64,000 nucleotides of DNA. Origin: TMED14 sp965657195 (GTDB taxonomy: Bacteria; Bacteroidota; Bacteroidia; Flavobacteriales; Schleiferiaceae). Shown here piece after piece: positions 1 to 8,665 of this stretch. Positions within the stretch are counted from its first letter, which is position 1. Each line of letters starts with the position of its first letter. Both the position numbers and the translations under genes were made by a program. The DNA is taken from the NCBI GenBank assembly GCA_965657195.1, contig CBFHNK010000002.1, forward strand, positions 5,389 through 69,388, read 5' to 3'. The notes under the pieces were generated by a model, which ran no database searches, was not told where the DNA came from, and worked only from the letters and a program-made list of their open reading frames with translations.

Positions 1-139
1 CTTTCATGCGCCTCAGTCGACCATGTTAATGCTTACCGCAGCTTTTGCGGGGTATGAACTCACTATGGACATTTACAATACTGCGGTGAAAGAGAACTAC
101 CGATTCTTGAGCTACGGCGATGCGCTTATGTTCGTGTAA
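1..139 (+). CDS. queA: QueA C-terminus (S-adenosylmethionine:tRNA ribosyltransferase-isomerase), partial
   Basis: This is the last 45 codons of a gene that starts before the window, read in the frame beginning at base 2 and ending with TAA at 137-139. The translation contains STMLML, AFAGYE and YRFLSYGDA, which match the conserved QueA C-terminus. QueA transfers the ribosyl part of SAM to 7-aminomethyl-deazaguanine in tRNA to make epoxyqueuosine. QueG and QueD genes elsewhere in the window (22.7 and 59.5 kb) fit the same pathway but are not in one operon with it. A strong hairpin follows the stop. Confidence 0.88.
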   Translation, partial: FHAPQSTMLMLTAAFAGYELTMDIYNTAVKENYRFLSYGDALMFV

Positions 140-155
140 GCAGATTCATACCCAT

Positions 156-190
156 AAAAAAAAGCCGACCCAACGGGTCGGCTTTTTTTA
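156..190. terminator. Bidirectional rho-independent terminator between queA and the reverse-strand gene
   Basis: An 8-bp perfect GC-rich stem (164-171 with 175-182, loop AAC) is flanked by eight A on the left and seven T on the right, so it can terminate transcription from both sides. It separates the converging queA and the 250-aa protein gene. Confidence 0.9.
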
Positions 191-203
191 TGCGTACGGC
201 AAT

Positions 204-956
204 TTAGCGGCCGCTGCCCATAAGGTAGCCTACCTTTAGCCCCATAAAAATTCCGATGTTTCGGTAGCGGCCATCTCTGCTTTCATCAATGTAGGCTTGG
301 TATAGCTCTTGTCCGGTAAATGGGTCAATCGTGTAGTTCTCAGCTACGATGGGAAAGTTCACGAGTCGATTGGACAAGCCAAGGCTCAAATCCACCAAAA
401 AGCGATCGCTCGAGCGAATGTGGTAGCCCATCATAATCCCTTGGTCAAAGTTTTGCTTAAAGCTGGTGATGGGACCGTCGATGCCATCAAAGACTTTATT
501 GTAGCGGCGGTTTTGAATGAACGCACCGATGTAAAATCCGTCGTCGTACGAGTCTCCGCCAGGGAACACCTTGATGTTCAGCGTTTGGCTCGAGCCCGGA
601 CGTACACGGCTATCTAAGCTGTAAAACGAATTGTTGCTCCACAAGATGGCCTCATCGACAAATGCGTCAATCGTGTTGTGCAGTGTGAGTCCGAGTCCGG
701 CTTCAATGGTAAAGTAGGGACTGAGGCGCTGTTCTATCGAAATGGGGTAGTGGCCCGAGAAGAATGGGGTCACATTGAACTTCACGGCGGTGGGGTAGCG
801 TGCAATCATGCGGTTCCGATTCCGCACCGATTTCGAAGAATTTGAAGAACTTGATGCCGTCGTGCCGTCCACATTATAGCGTTTGACGGTGACTTGCGCT
901 GTGGAGTCGACCGCAATGAAGGCGGCTAGGGTAAAAAAGAGCGTGCGAAAATTCAT
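204..956 (-). CDS. Unrecognised exported protein, probably a small outer-membrane beta-barrel
   Basis: 250 aa. The first 20 residues form a signal peptide (hydrophobic FFTLAAFIAV, cleavage near STAQ). After a serine-rich linker (about residues 34-43), the rest has short alternating hydrophobic/aromatic segments, glycines in phrases such as LGLTL and YIGAF, and a terminal GLKVGYLMG segment. This resembles the PorT/outer-membrane beta-barrel style proteins of Bacteroidota. I do not recognise a specific family, and the barrel call is inference. It is divergent from the 526-aa gene, with 67 bp between the start codons, and a near-consensus -7 box lies 4 nt before its ATG. Confidence 0.7.
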   Translation of the reverse strand: MNFRTLFFTLAAFIAVDSTAQVTVKRYNVDGTTASSSSNSSKSVRNRNRMIARYPTAVKFNVTPFFSGHYPISIEQRLSPYFTIEAGLGLTLHNTIDAFVDEAILWSNNSFYSLDSRVRPGSSQTLNIKVFPGGDSYDDGFYIGAFIQNRRYNKVFDGIDGPITSFKQNFDQGIMMGYHIRSSDRFLVDLSLGLSNRLVNFPIVAENYTIDPFTGQELYQAYIDESRDGRYRNIGIFMGLKVGYLMGSGR

Positions 957-960
957 GACG

Positions 961-968
961 TAAAGATA
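961..968 (-). promoter_or_regulatory. -7 box for the 250-aa protein gene
   Basis: On the reverse strand this reads TATCTTTA, one mismatch from the Bacteroidota TAnnTTTG box. It ends 4 nt before the ATG at 956, so the transcript would start at or next to the start codon. Confidence 0.5.
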
Positions 969-1011
969 ATGGTCTTGCTTTCGGCAAAATTCTTGCCACT
1001 TTGAAATGAAG

Positions 1012-1019
1012 TAACTTTG
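1012..1019 (+). promoter_or_regulatory. -7 box (TAACTTTG) for the 526-aa protein gene
   Basis: Exact match to TAnnTTTG, with 4 nt before the ATG at 1024. A TTG at 993-995 lies 16 nt upstream and could serve as the -33 element. This favours a leaderless or nearly leaderless mRNA and supports the chosen start. Confidence 0.65.
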
Positions 1020-1023
1020 ACCG

Positions 1024-2604
1024 ATGAAGCGATTTGCCCTTTTTCTTTTGGGAGCTGTACTGCTCTCTACAGCTGGTTTAGCTCAAGATTCCGAAACCAT
1101 TGAAGTTCGCTGGAGTCGGAACTACAAAAACCGCGAAATTCAGCTTGACTATGTGACGAGTCTGGATTCCGCCAACTTTATGACCTACGGGAGCACGTCC
1201 CGTTCCCTTCTGCGCAAGGCCAAGTACTACTACGCCCGCTACGACCGCTTTAGCATGGAGCAAGTGTGGCAAGTCGAGGAGACCATCGACAAGTACCGCG
1301 ATGCACCGATGAGCTTTCACAGTATGGTCACCTTCGGTCCGACGACCTACGTGTTTTACCAGGCATACTCCAAGGTGGACGACGTGCGCTACGTGCTGCT
1401 GCGCACCATCGATGCCGACGGGAACATTTCAGACTTTATTGAGCTCGACCGTATCACTGCCAAGCGCGCCTACATGGGGAGATTCAAAGTGAGCTGGAAC
1501 TACAATGCCACGAGCTTCGCCGTGGTGAGCTTCCCCGAAGAGGACCGAAAAGAAGAAGTCCAGGTTGAGGTCAAGCGCTTTGACCGCGAGGGCAATCCGT
1601 TGGGGGGAGCCTCAGTCAAGTTGGATTACGCGTCCCGCAACGTCAGTATGATGGATGTGGACTACGCGATCAACGGGGACGTCTACATTCTCGCTGCACG
1701 CCGCCCGGACCGCGCCAAGAACGAGAAGCGCCAGCTGTTTGCTCCCAACCAGGAGTTCTTCATCTTGCATGCGAATCCCAACGACGAGGTTTTTCAAGAA
1801 GTTGACCTTGGCCTTAAAGACAAGTTTGTGGTGGGCGGAATCGGCGTAGAGGCCGACCAAATCCCGGGTAAAATCGCGATCAGCGGCATGTACTCAGACA
1901 AGCGCTACGGGTCGACCAGTGGTATGTTTTACATGACCCTCGACCAAAGCACGATTGAGCCATTGACTTCAGATTTCATGAACCTTCGCGAGTTTGACTA
2001 CATCAACGACGGCCGCAAAGACGGTTCTGCCCGTGCGCGCCGTAAGGGTGTGTCGAACGAGTCGTACGTGTTTCGCGGAATGGTTCCGCGGGAAGGCGGC
2101 GGCAGCCTCGTGCTGATGGAGGACTACGACATGGTGGTGGTCACGACCCAAACCCGCAACGGAACTGTTACGAACTACTATTACTACTACGACAACATCT
2201 GGGCGATGATGGTCGACGCTCAGGGCGAAATCGAGCGCGTTTCGGTGATTCCCAAGCAGCAGTACTCAGCCAACGACGGCGGAGTTAATTCTGGATTCTT
2301 GCTGGTGCGCGACCGCGAGAACTTTCAGTTTTTGTTTAACGACACGCGCGGAAACGACCAGCGCTGGGCCAAAAATCAAGCGCCCAAGCGCATGGCGGCT
2401 GCCCGCAAGGCCAACCTTGTGCAGGTCACCCTCAAGCCTGACGGCACACTTGTCTACACTCCGCTGATTGAAAACCGCAAAGAGAAGGCGATCTTGATGC
2501 CGCGCCGCGGTCGTTCGTACTTGGGGACGCCAGGAGAGGCGGTTATTCCCGGCTCGAAGCGCGGAAAGTGGGTCTTTATGAGCCTCCGCCCCGAGCGCAA
2601 CTAA
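1024..2604 (+). CDS. Unrecognised exported protein, 526 aa
   Basis: It begins with a clear signal peptide (residues 1-20, LFLLGAVLLSTAGLAQ). The mature protein is rich in charged and aromatic residues, with repeated short beta-type segments (FYMTLDQ, YVFRGMV, NYYYYYD). It looks like a soluble, mostly beta, possibly propeller-like periplasmic or surface protein. There is no lipobox and no T9SS sorting domain at the C-terminus, which ends WVFMSLRPERN. I do not recognise the family. Its stop codon overlaps the rlmN start by one base (TAATG), so the two genes are translationally coupled. Confidence 0.75.
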   Translation: MKRFALFLLGAVLLSTAGLAQDSETIEVRWSRNYKNREIQLDYVTSLDSANFMTYGSTSRSLLRKAKYYYARYDRFSMEQVWQVEETIDKYRDAPMSFHSMVTFGPTTYVFYQAYSKVDDVRYVLLRTIDADGNISDFIELDRITAKRAYMGRFKVSWNYNATSFAVVSFPEEDRKEEVQVEVKRFDREGNPLGGASVKLDYASRNVSMMDVDYAINGDVYILAARRPDRAKNEKRQLFAPNQEFFILHANPNDEVFQEVDLGLKDKFVVGGIGVEADQIPGKIAISGMYSDKRYGSTSGMFYMTLDQSTIEPLTSDFMNLREFDYINDGRKDGSARARRKGVSNESYVFRGMVPREGGGSLVLMEDYDMVVVTTQTRNGTVTNYYYYYDNIWAMMVDAQGEIERVSVIPKQQYSANDGGVNSGFLLVRDRENFQFLFNDTRGNDQRWAKNQAPKRMAAARKANLVQVTLKPDGTLVYTPLIENRKEKAILMPRRGRSYLGTPGEAVIPGSKRGKWVFMSLRPERN

Positions 2605-3668
2605 TGTCTGCAAAGCCCGATTTTCGAAGCCTTCGGCGCGAGGAGGTTCGCGCACACTTTGCCGCGTGGGGTGAGCCCGCATACCGCGCTGATCAGGTCT
2701 ACGATTGGCTGTGGGCCAAGGGCGCCCAGAGTTTTGACGACATGTCCAACTTGCCCAAAACCTTGCGGGCTAAGTTGGCAGAGGAGTTTGAGTTCCGCCC
2801 CCAGCGCATTGAGTCGGTGCAGCGTTCCAGCGACGGCACACTAAAGAATGCCGTGCGCCTGCACGACGGGTTGGTCGTCGAAAGCGTGCTGATTCCGACC
2901 GAAAAGCGAATTACGGCCTGCGTTTCGAGCCAAGTGGGCTGTGCCATGGGCTGCGCGTTCTGCGCGACGGCCCGCCTCAAGCGCATGCGCAACCTTGAGC
3001 CCGACGAGATCTACGACCAGGTACGGGCCATTCACGAGCAGGGAACCACTGAGTTCGGCCGTCCGCTGACCAACATCGTGTTTATGGGCATGGGCGAACC
3101 GCTGATGAACTACAAAAACACGCTCGAGGCCATCGACCGCATTACCTCGCCCAAAGGGCTGGGACTGTCGCCGAAGCGCATCACGCTCAGCACGGTGGGG
3201 CTGCCGAAGATGATTCGCAAGCTCGCGGACGACGGGGTGAAGTTCAACCTTGCGGTGTCGCTGCATTCCGCACGCGACGAGGTGCGGGCCCAGATTATGC
3301 CGGTCAACGATGTGGCGCCGATTGCTGAACTCCGTTCGAGTCTGGAGTACTGGTATTCCGTCACGAAGCGCAAGGTGACCTTCGAGTACGTGGTGTGGCG
3401 CGACGTCAACGACCAACCCGAGGACGTACGGGCACTGGTGGAACTGGCCAAGCGGGTTCCGTGCAAAGTCAACTTGATTGAGTACAACGCTATTGGGGAC
3501 GAGCGCTTTCGCCAAGCTGCGCCAGAGGCACTACAAGCCTACGTCGACGGGCTCGCGCGCGTCGGAGTCGTGGCCAAAGTCCGCCATTCGCGCGGCAAAG
3601 ACATTGACGCTGCGTGCGGGCAGTTGGCGAACAAAAAGCTTCCGGCCGAACTTACCTCAATTGACTAA
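2604..3668 (+). CDS. rlmN: RlmN, dual-specificity 23S rRNA/tRNA adenine-C2 methyltransferase
   Basis: Radical SAM enzyme that methylates C2 of A2503 in 23S rRNA and A37 in some tRNAs. The radical SAM cluster motif CxxxCxxC is C113, C117 and C120 (CAMGCAFC), preceded by VSSQVGC. Further family signatures are FMGMGEPLMNY, LSTVGLP and KVNLIEYN, and the catalytic cysteine is in AACGQLA near residue 338. The ATG at 2604 gives 354 aa, the usual length. An in-frame start at 2568 would add 12 residues inside the upstream gene and is less likely. One-base overlap with the upstream stop. Confidence 0.95.
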   Translation: MSAKPDFRSLRREEVRAHFAAWGEPAYRADQVYDWLWAKGAQSFDDMSNLPKTLRAKLAEEFEFRPQRIESVQRSSDGTLKNAVRLHDGLVVESVLIPTEKRITACVSSQVGCAMGCAFCATARLKRMRNLEPDEIYDQVRAIHEQGTTEFGRPLTNIVFMGMGEPLMNYKNTLEAIDRITSPKGLGLSPKRITLSTVGLPKMIRKLADDGVKFNLAVSLHSARDEVRAQIMPVNDVAPIAELRSSLEYWYSVTKRKVTFEYVVWRDVNDQPEDVRALVELAKRVPCKVNLIEYNAIGDERFRQAAPEALQAYVDGLARVGVVAKVRHSRGKDIDAACGQLANKKLPAELTSID

Positions 3669-3697
3669 TGCCACCTGCGGCGCGGAGCCGTGGGTGC

Positions 3698-3705
3698 TAC
3701 CTTTG
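3698..3705 (+). promoter_or_regulatory. -7 box (TACCTTTG) for mrp
   Basis: Exact TAnnTTTG followed by C, ending 5 nt before the ATG at 3711. It shows that the GTG at 3690, which would place the box inside the coding region, is not the start. Confidence 0.65.
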
Positions 3706-3710
3706 CAGCT

Positions 3711-4847
3711 ATGACCAAATCAGCAGTTCTTGAGGCGCTTCATCAGGTGACCAACGCCAGTGGCAACGGACTCCTTGTTGAATCCGGCCACGTGAAGAAT
3801 ATTCAGATCTTCGGCGGCGAAGTTGAGCTGGATGTAGTGAGCGATAGTGCCGCCCTCGCTCAAAAAAAACGCCTTGAGGTAGACCTCATGAAGGCGGTGC
3901 ACACGATTGACGCTAAAGTGGCGGTAAAGGTGAACCTTGAGGTGCGCACGCCGGCTCCGGCCGAAAATGCCAATGTCCTGCGCGGCAAGCCGATTCCCGG
4001 GGTCGAGCACGTCATCGCTGTGGCCTCAGGCAAGGGTGGAGTAGGTAAGTCGACGGTGACAGCCAACCTTGCTGTTTCGCTGGCTGAAATGGGCTTTAGC
4101 GTGGGGGTGGTCGATGCGGACATCTACGGGCCGAGCATGCCCATCATGTTTGATGTGCAGCACGCGAATCCGGGCGGAATCGAAGTCAACGGCGTCCGCA
4201 AGATGGACCCGGTCGAGGCCTACGGCGTGAAAATCATGTCGATTGGGTTCTTTGCCGGAACCGACCAAGCCGTCGTATGGCGCGGCCCGATGGCCACCAA
4301 GGCCCTCAACCAAATGCTTCAAGAGACCCATTGGGGCGAACTTGACTTTTTGCTGGTGGACCTGCCTCCTGGTACGGGCGACATTCACCTCAGCCTCGTT
4401 CAGGCCTTGCCCGTTACCGGTGCAGTTGTGGTGAGCACACCTCAGGCTGTGGCGTTGGCGGATGCCCGCAAAGGAGTGGGTATGTTCCGAATGGATGCGA
4501 TCCAAATTCCGGTGCTCGGAATCGCCGAGAACATGGCCTACTTCACGCCGCCGGCACACCCCGACGAGCAGTACCACATTTTTGGCCGCCACGGCGCCCG
4601 CAACCTCGCCGAGCAGCTTGACGTGCCTTTCCTTGGGGAGCTACCGCTGGTCCAGAGCATTCGCGAAGCCGGAGACGTGGGTCGCCCCGCCGCCCTTCAG
4701 CAGGATGGTGTGGTTCGCGATGCATTTATCGACTTGGCCCGCAATGTCGTTTCGGCCTTGGCGGACCGTGTTTCAAACCTTCCGCCCACCGAAGCCGTGC
4801 GCATCACGACCATGGCCGGCTGCACAACCACCAAGCGCGACGTATGA
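3711..4847 (+). CDS. mrp: Mrp/ApbC-type Fe-S cluster carrier ATPase
   Basis: 378 aa. The N-terminal domain (about 1-90) is the MIP18/DUF59-type fold. The rest is a ParA/MinD-like P-loop ATPase with the deviant Walker A GKGGVGKS at residues 107-114, then VDADIYGPSMP and LVDLPPGTGD. Members carry Fe-S clusters to apo-proteins. The CxxC seen in proteobacterial Mrp after ENM is absent (ENMAYFTPP), as I recall is usual in this phylum. The stop overlaps the NifU-domain gene (ATGA), so it heads a tight cluster with that gene and korAB. Confidence 0.92.
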   Translation: MTKSAVLEALHQVTNASGNGLLVESGHVKNIQIFGGEVELDVVSDSAALAQKKRLEVDLMKAVHTIDAKVAVKVNLEVRTPAPAENANVLRGKPIPGVEHVIAVASGKGGVGKSTVTANLAVSLAEMGFSVGVVDADIYGPSMPIMFDVQHANPGGIEVNGVRKMDPVEAYGVKIMSIGFFAGTDQAVVWRGPMATKALNQMLQETHWGELDFLLVDLPPGTGDIHLSLVQALPVTGAVVVSTPQAVALADARKGVGMFRMDAIQIPVLGIAENMAYFTPPAHPDEQYHIFGRHGARNLAEQLDVPFLGELPLVQSIREAGDVGRPAALQQDGVVRDAFIDLARNVVSALADRVSNLPPTEAVRITTMAGCTTTKRDV

Positions 4848-5077
4848 CGCTCGAGGACCGCATCGAAAAGGCGCTTGCTGAAGTGCGACCCTTCCTCGAG
4901 AGCGACGGAGGTGGAATCGAATTGGTGAAAATCGAGGTTCCGCGTGTGTTTGTGCGCCTCTTGGGAGCCTGCCACGGCTGCAGCGTCAACCAAACCACCC
5001 TCAAGCTCGGCGTCGAGAACAGTGTCCGAAGTCACGCGCCCGAAATCGAAGAGGTCGTTGCTTTGGATCATGCGTAG
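4844..5077 (+). CDS. NifU C-terminal-domain scaffold protein
   Basis: 77 aa, consisting only of the NifU-like domain. It has the DGGGIEL signature and the cluster-binding CxxC at C43 and C46 (GACHGCS). Such proteins receive or transfer [4Fe-4S] clusters. It overlaps mrp by 4 nt upstream and korA by 8 nt downstream. This places two Fe-S delivery factors in translational coupling with an Fe-S-dependent oxidoreductase. Confidence 0.93.
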   Translation: MTLEDRIEKALAEVRPFLESDGGGIELVKIEVPRVFVRLLGACHGCSVNQTTLKLGVENSVRSHAPEIEEVVALDHA

Positions 5078-6851
5078 CGTCGTCGTTCTTCTTGCGGGCG
5101 ATTCCGGGGACGGAATCCAGTTGCTCGGAGGCCAAATCGTGCGCGCAGCAGCCCAGTCGGGCCGCGATGTTCGGACGCTTTCGGACTTTCCGGCCGAAAT
5201 CCGCGCTCCGCAGGGCACGGTTAGTGGTGTTTCAGGGTTTCAGTTTCGCATCGCGTCCGATACCATTCACGATCCCGGCGCGCGCGCCGACTGCCTCGTG
5301 GCGTTCAATGCGGCCGCCTACACGAAGTATGCGAGCCAGCTCAAGACAGGTGGTCTCTTGATCGCGGCTATCGAGGGGTTTGACGCGCGAAGCCTGGCGT
5401 TGGCGAAGCTCCCAGCTGATGCCGATTTGCTCGCCTCGGCGCGTGAGCGATTCCGGGTGCTTGAGGTTCCGGTGAAAGACTTGACCCTTGGGGCTCTGGC
5501 TGAGGTTTCGCTGGGCCAACGCGACAAGATGCGTGCGCGCAACATGCTGGTGCTCGGAATCCTCACCTGGATGTACAGCATGCCTACTGAAGTGGTTGAG
5601 GCCGAACTCCTCGCGTTATTTCGCGAAAACGAGACCAACATTTTAGCCTACAAGGCGGGCCTCAACTTTGCAGAGACCCTCGAGGTCCAGGACTACCGCG
5701 TCGAACTTGAGCAACACGGGGTCGAGTGCGGAACCTTCAAAACCATCAACGGTTCACATGCCGTGGCACTTGGACTTGCGGCAGCGGCCCACCAGCTTGG
5801 GAGGCCGATGCTCTATTCGAGCTACCCGATCACGCCGGCTTCAGATATTTTGCACGAGTTGGCCAAGCTTCAGCCCGAGCACGTGACCGTCTTTCAGGCC
5901 GAGGACGAGATCGCCGCGGTGACCTCTGCCTTGGGTGCTTCGTTTGCGGGCGGAATTGGCGTGACCGCGTCCTCGGGCCCCGGATTGAGTCTCAAAGCTG
6001 AAGGTCTGGGCTTGGCGGTGATGACCGAATTGCCTCTGGTGCTCATTGACGTGCAGCGCGGCGGACCCTCGACCGGATTACCTACCAAAACCGAGCAGAG
6101 CGACCTAACCCAGGCGCTTCACGGTCGGCATGGGGAGGCTCCGCTGCCCGTGTTGGCTGCGCGCAGCGCCGCCGACGCGTTTGATACCACGCTGCTCGCG
6201 GTGAAAATTGCGGTGGAGTGCATGACGCCGGTCATCGTGCTGTCGGACGCTTACATTGCCGGAAGCGCTCAGCCGTGGCGCATCCCTGACGTAGATGAGC
6301 TGCCGAGCATTACACCGCCCCGCGGTTCCGCTGGCGAAGAGCCCTATGCCCGCGACGCCCACGGCGTGCGCCCTTGGGTGACTCCCGGAACTCCCGGAGG
6401 AGCCCACCGCATCGGCGGCCTTGAGGGTGAGGTAGGTACGGGGCGCATTAGCTACGACCCCGCGAACCACCAAGCGATGGTCACGGCCCGAGCTGCCAAA
6501 GTTGATGCCGCAGCCCGACTGTACGGCCCACTCGAAATCGTTCAGTGCTGTCCTGAGGCCGACACCCTCGTGCTTGCGTGGGGTTCGACCTATGGGGCGG
6601 TGCGCAGCGACGTGGAACGACGCGCTGCGGCGGGTCAGAACGTGGACTACATCCACCTGCGCCACCTGCATCCCCTTCACCCGGACCTCAAGGCGACCGC
6701 CGACCGCTACCGCCGCGTGGTGGTGGTTGAAATGAACGAGGGTCAGCTCGCACACCACCTGCAGGGTCTTTGGGCCCGCCGCGTGGAATCCGTATGCAAA
6801 ACCACCGGACAGCCGTTTACCACCGAAGAACTCGCTGAGCTATGGAATTGA
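5070..6851 (+). CDS. korA: 2-oxoacid (probably 2-oxoglutarate):ferredoxin oxidoreductase, fused gamma-alpha subunit
   Basis: 593 aa from the ATG at 5070, which overlaps the preceding gene by 8 nt; a longer reading from 4944 would run through the NifU gene and is rejected. Residues 1-180 are the gamma domain (GDSGDGIQLLGG). They are followed by the alpha-subunit pyrimidine-binding region with YPITPAS near residue 252, AEDEIAA, GPGLSL and QRGGPSTGLPT. The C-terminal domain has VVEMNEGQL. The enzyme oxidatively decarboxylates a 2-oxoacid to acyl-CoA with ferredoxin reduction. The 2-oxoglutarate preference is inferred from the gamma-alpha fusion and the beta partner. Confidence 0.9.
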   Translation: MRSVVVLLAGDSGDGIQLLGGQIVRAAAQSGRDVRTLSDFPAEIRAPQGTVSGVSGFQFRIASDTIHDPGARADCLVAFNAAAYTKYASQLKTGGLLIAAIEGFDARSLALAKLPADADLLASARERFRVLEVPVKDLTLGALAEVSLGQRDKMRARNMLVLGILTWMYSMPTEVVEAELLALFRENETNILAYKAGLNFAETLEVQDYRVELEQHGVECGTFKTINGSHAVALGLAAAAHQLGRPMLYSSYPITPASDILHELAKLQPEHVTVFQAEDEIAAVTSALGASFAGGIGVTASSGPGLSLKAEGLGLAVMTELPLVLIDVQRGGPSTGLPTKTEQSDLTQALHGRHGEAPLPVLAARSAADAFDTTLLAVKIAVECMTPVIVLSDAYIAGSAQPWRIPDVDELPSITPPRGSAGEEPYARDAHGVRPWVTPGTPGGAHRIGGLEGEVGTGRISYDPANHQAMVTARAAKVDAAARLYGPLEIVQCCPEADTLVLAWGSTYGAVRSDVERRAAAGQNVDYIHLRHLHPLHPDLKATADRYRRVVVVEMNEGQLAHHLQGLWARRVESVCKTTGQPFTTEELAELWN

Positions 6852-7807
6852 CCGCCAAAGACTTTCAAAGCGCCGAAGAAGTTCGCTGGTGCCCCGGCTG
6901 CGGCGACTACAGCATTCTGAAGCAGTTCACCGAGGTGCTTGCGAGCACGGGGTCTGATCCCGACCGCACCGTGGTGGTAAGCGGAATCGGCTGCAGCAGC
7001 CGCTTGCCCTACTATGTCGACAGCTACGGAATCCATTCGCTGCACGGCCGCGCCCCCGCGGTGGCCACTGGAATCAAGTTGGCGAACCCCGATCTCGACG
7101 TTTGGATCATCACCGGTGACGGCGATGCGCTGAGCATTGGAGGCAACCACCTCATTCACGCCCTTCGCCGCAACCTCAACGTGCCCATCTTGCTGTTCAA
7201 CAACGAGATCTACGGGCTGACCAAGGGCCAGTTTTCGCCGACGAGCAAAGAGGGACAGGTGACGAAGTCGACCCCCCGCGGGAGCGTCGACCATCCGCTG
7301 AATCCGCTTACATTGGCGCTTGGAGCCGGTGCCACCTGGGTTGCCCGCAGCATGGACCGCAATCCGGCCCACCTTCGCGACCAGCTCGCCCAGAGTCAGG
7401 CCCACCAGGGTTCCGCGCTGCTCGAAATCTACCAAAACTGCAACGTCTTTCACGACGGTGCGTTTGAGGTTTGGACTGACAAATCCACACAGGCGCTGCA
7501 TTCTGTATTTCTTGAGGCGGGCAAACCCATTGCCTGCGGCGGAACCGAGCCCACCCACGCCCTCGCGTGGAACGGAGGTCGGCCCGAAATCCGTGAGCTC
7601 GGATCCGAATTCAGCCTCGCGGACGCTTGGGTGCACGACCCCTCAGATCGCCTTAAAGCCTTTGCCCTCGCTGCACTCGAGGGCCCGCTGCGCCCCTTTG
7701 GAGTGCTCTATGCCGCCGAACGCCCGGTCTTTGCGGCAAGCCACCAAGCCGGGACTCGCCCGCTTCACGATGTACTGTATTCCGGCCGCACCTGGACGGC
7801 AGAATAG
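6842..7807 (+). CDS. korB: 2-oxoacid:ferredoxin oxidoreductase beta subunit (TPP and Fe-S binding)
   Basis: 321 aa, overlapping korA by 10 nt. It carries the cluster ligands in CPGCGD (C17, C20) and GIGCSSR. The thiamine diphosphate motif begins GDGD at residues 92-95 and continues to GGNHLIHALRRN. The phrase KSTPRGSVDHP is typical of 2-oxoglutarate-type beta subunits. Together with KorA it forms the complete two-subunit enzyme. No dedicated ferredoxin gene is adjacent. Confidence 0.92.
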   Translation: MELTAKDFQSAEEVRWCPGCGDYSILKQFTEVLASTGSDPDRTVVVSGIGCSSRLPYYVDSYGIHSLHGRAPAVATGIKLANPDLDVWIITGDGDALSIGGNHLIHALRRNLNVPILLFNNEIYGLTKGQFSPTSKEGQVTKSTPRGSVDHPLNPLTLALGAGATWVARSMDRNPAHLRDQLAQSQAHQGSALLEIYQNCNVFHDGAFEVWTDKSTQALHSVFLEAGKPIACGGTEPTHALAWNGGRPEIRELGSEFSLADAWVHDPSDRLKAFALAALEGPLRPFGVLYAAERPVFAASHQAGTRPLHDVLYSGRTWTAE

Positions 7808-7820
7808 TCGGCCGCTGCCG

Positions 7821-7828
7821 TAGGTTTG
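7821..7828 (+). promoter_or_regulatory. -7 box (TAGGTTTG) for yebC
   Basis: Exact TAnnTTTG, 34 nt before the ATG at 7863. This is one of the few promoters in the window that leaves a normal leader. Confidence 0.55.
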
Positions 7829-7862
7829 CAGACCAAATACTACGAACGAACACACATTCCGC

Positions 7863-8591
7863 ATGGGACGCGCATTTGAATACCGCAAGGCTCGCAAAAT
7901 GAAGCGTTGGTCCTCGATGGCCAAGGTTTTTACCCGCATCAGCAAAGACATCATCATGGCCGTCAAAGAGAGCGGCCCCAACCCTGAGGCCAATTCGCGC
8001 CTCAAGGCCTTGATGCAGAACGCCCGCGACGCCAACATGCCCAAGGACAACGTGGAACGCGCCATCAAGCGCGCTACGAGCAAGGATCAGGCGGACTACA
8101 AGGAGATGGTCTACGAAGGCTACGGTCCGCACGGAATCGCCATCCTCGTCGAAACCGCCACCGACAACGCGACCCGCACCGTGGGCAACGTCCGCTCGTA
8201 CTTCAATAAGTACAACGGAAGCCTCGGCACCAGCGGTTCCGTCGAGTTTATGTTTGAGCGCAAGTGCAACTTCAAAATCCCCAAAGGCACGATCGACCTC
8301 GAGGAGTTTGAGTTTGAGATGATCGACTACGGCGTCGAAGAGCTCTTTATCGAGCACGACGAAGAGAAGAACGTGGACACCATCTTCATGTACGCGCCCT
8401 TCAGTGAGTACGGCGCCATCACCAAGGCTCTTGAAGAGCGCGGAATCGAAATCCTCACCTCGGGTTTTGAGCGAATCCCGATGGACACCAAGACCGTGAC
8501 GCCCGAGCAGCAGGCCGACGTCGAAAAGCTCCTCGAGAAGATCGAAGAAGACGAAGACGTCCAGGCAGTCTACCACACGATGGCTGGTTAA
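7863..8591 (+). CDS. YebC/TACO1-family translation or transcription factor
   Basis: 242 aa. The family signatures are GRAFEYRKARK at the start, FTRISKDI, PNPEANSRLK, NMPKDNVERAI, the GYGPHGIAI(L)V segment and NKYNGSLGTSGSVEFMF. Members bind DNA or act at the ribosome (proline-stretch or coxI translation in some lineages); the exact role here is not shown. It has its own promoter box and lies upstream of the rhodanese cluster with 74 bp between. Confidence 0.93.
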   Translation: MGRAFEYRKARKMKRWSSMAKVFTRISKDIIMAVKESGPNPEANSRLKALMQNARDANMPKDNVERAIKRATSKDQADYKEMVYEGYGPHGIAILVETATDNATRTVGNVRSYFNKYNGSLGTSGSVEFMFERKCNFKIPKGTIDLEEFEFEMIDYGVEELFIEHDEEKNVDTIFMYAPFSEYGAITKALEERGIEILTSGFERIPMDTKTVTPEQQADVEKLLEKIEEDEDVQAVYHTMAG

Positions 8592-8665
8592 ACATTTAAT
8601 GGTGACTGCGGTCACGCGCAGATTTTGGCAGGTGGCGGAATTTTGCCTCACTAAAAAATCAAGCC

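Noticed and set aside
2841..3515. Long reverse-strand ORF across rlmN
   Set aside because: The GC-rich codon pattern of rlmN opens the opposite strand; the translation shows no recognisable features or start signal.
8602..8615. Hairpin after yebC as a terminator
   Set aside because: Only a 5-bp stem and no T-run; too weak to call.
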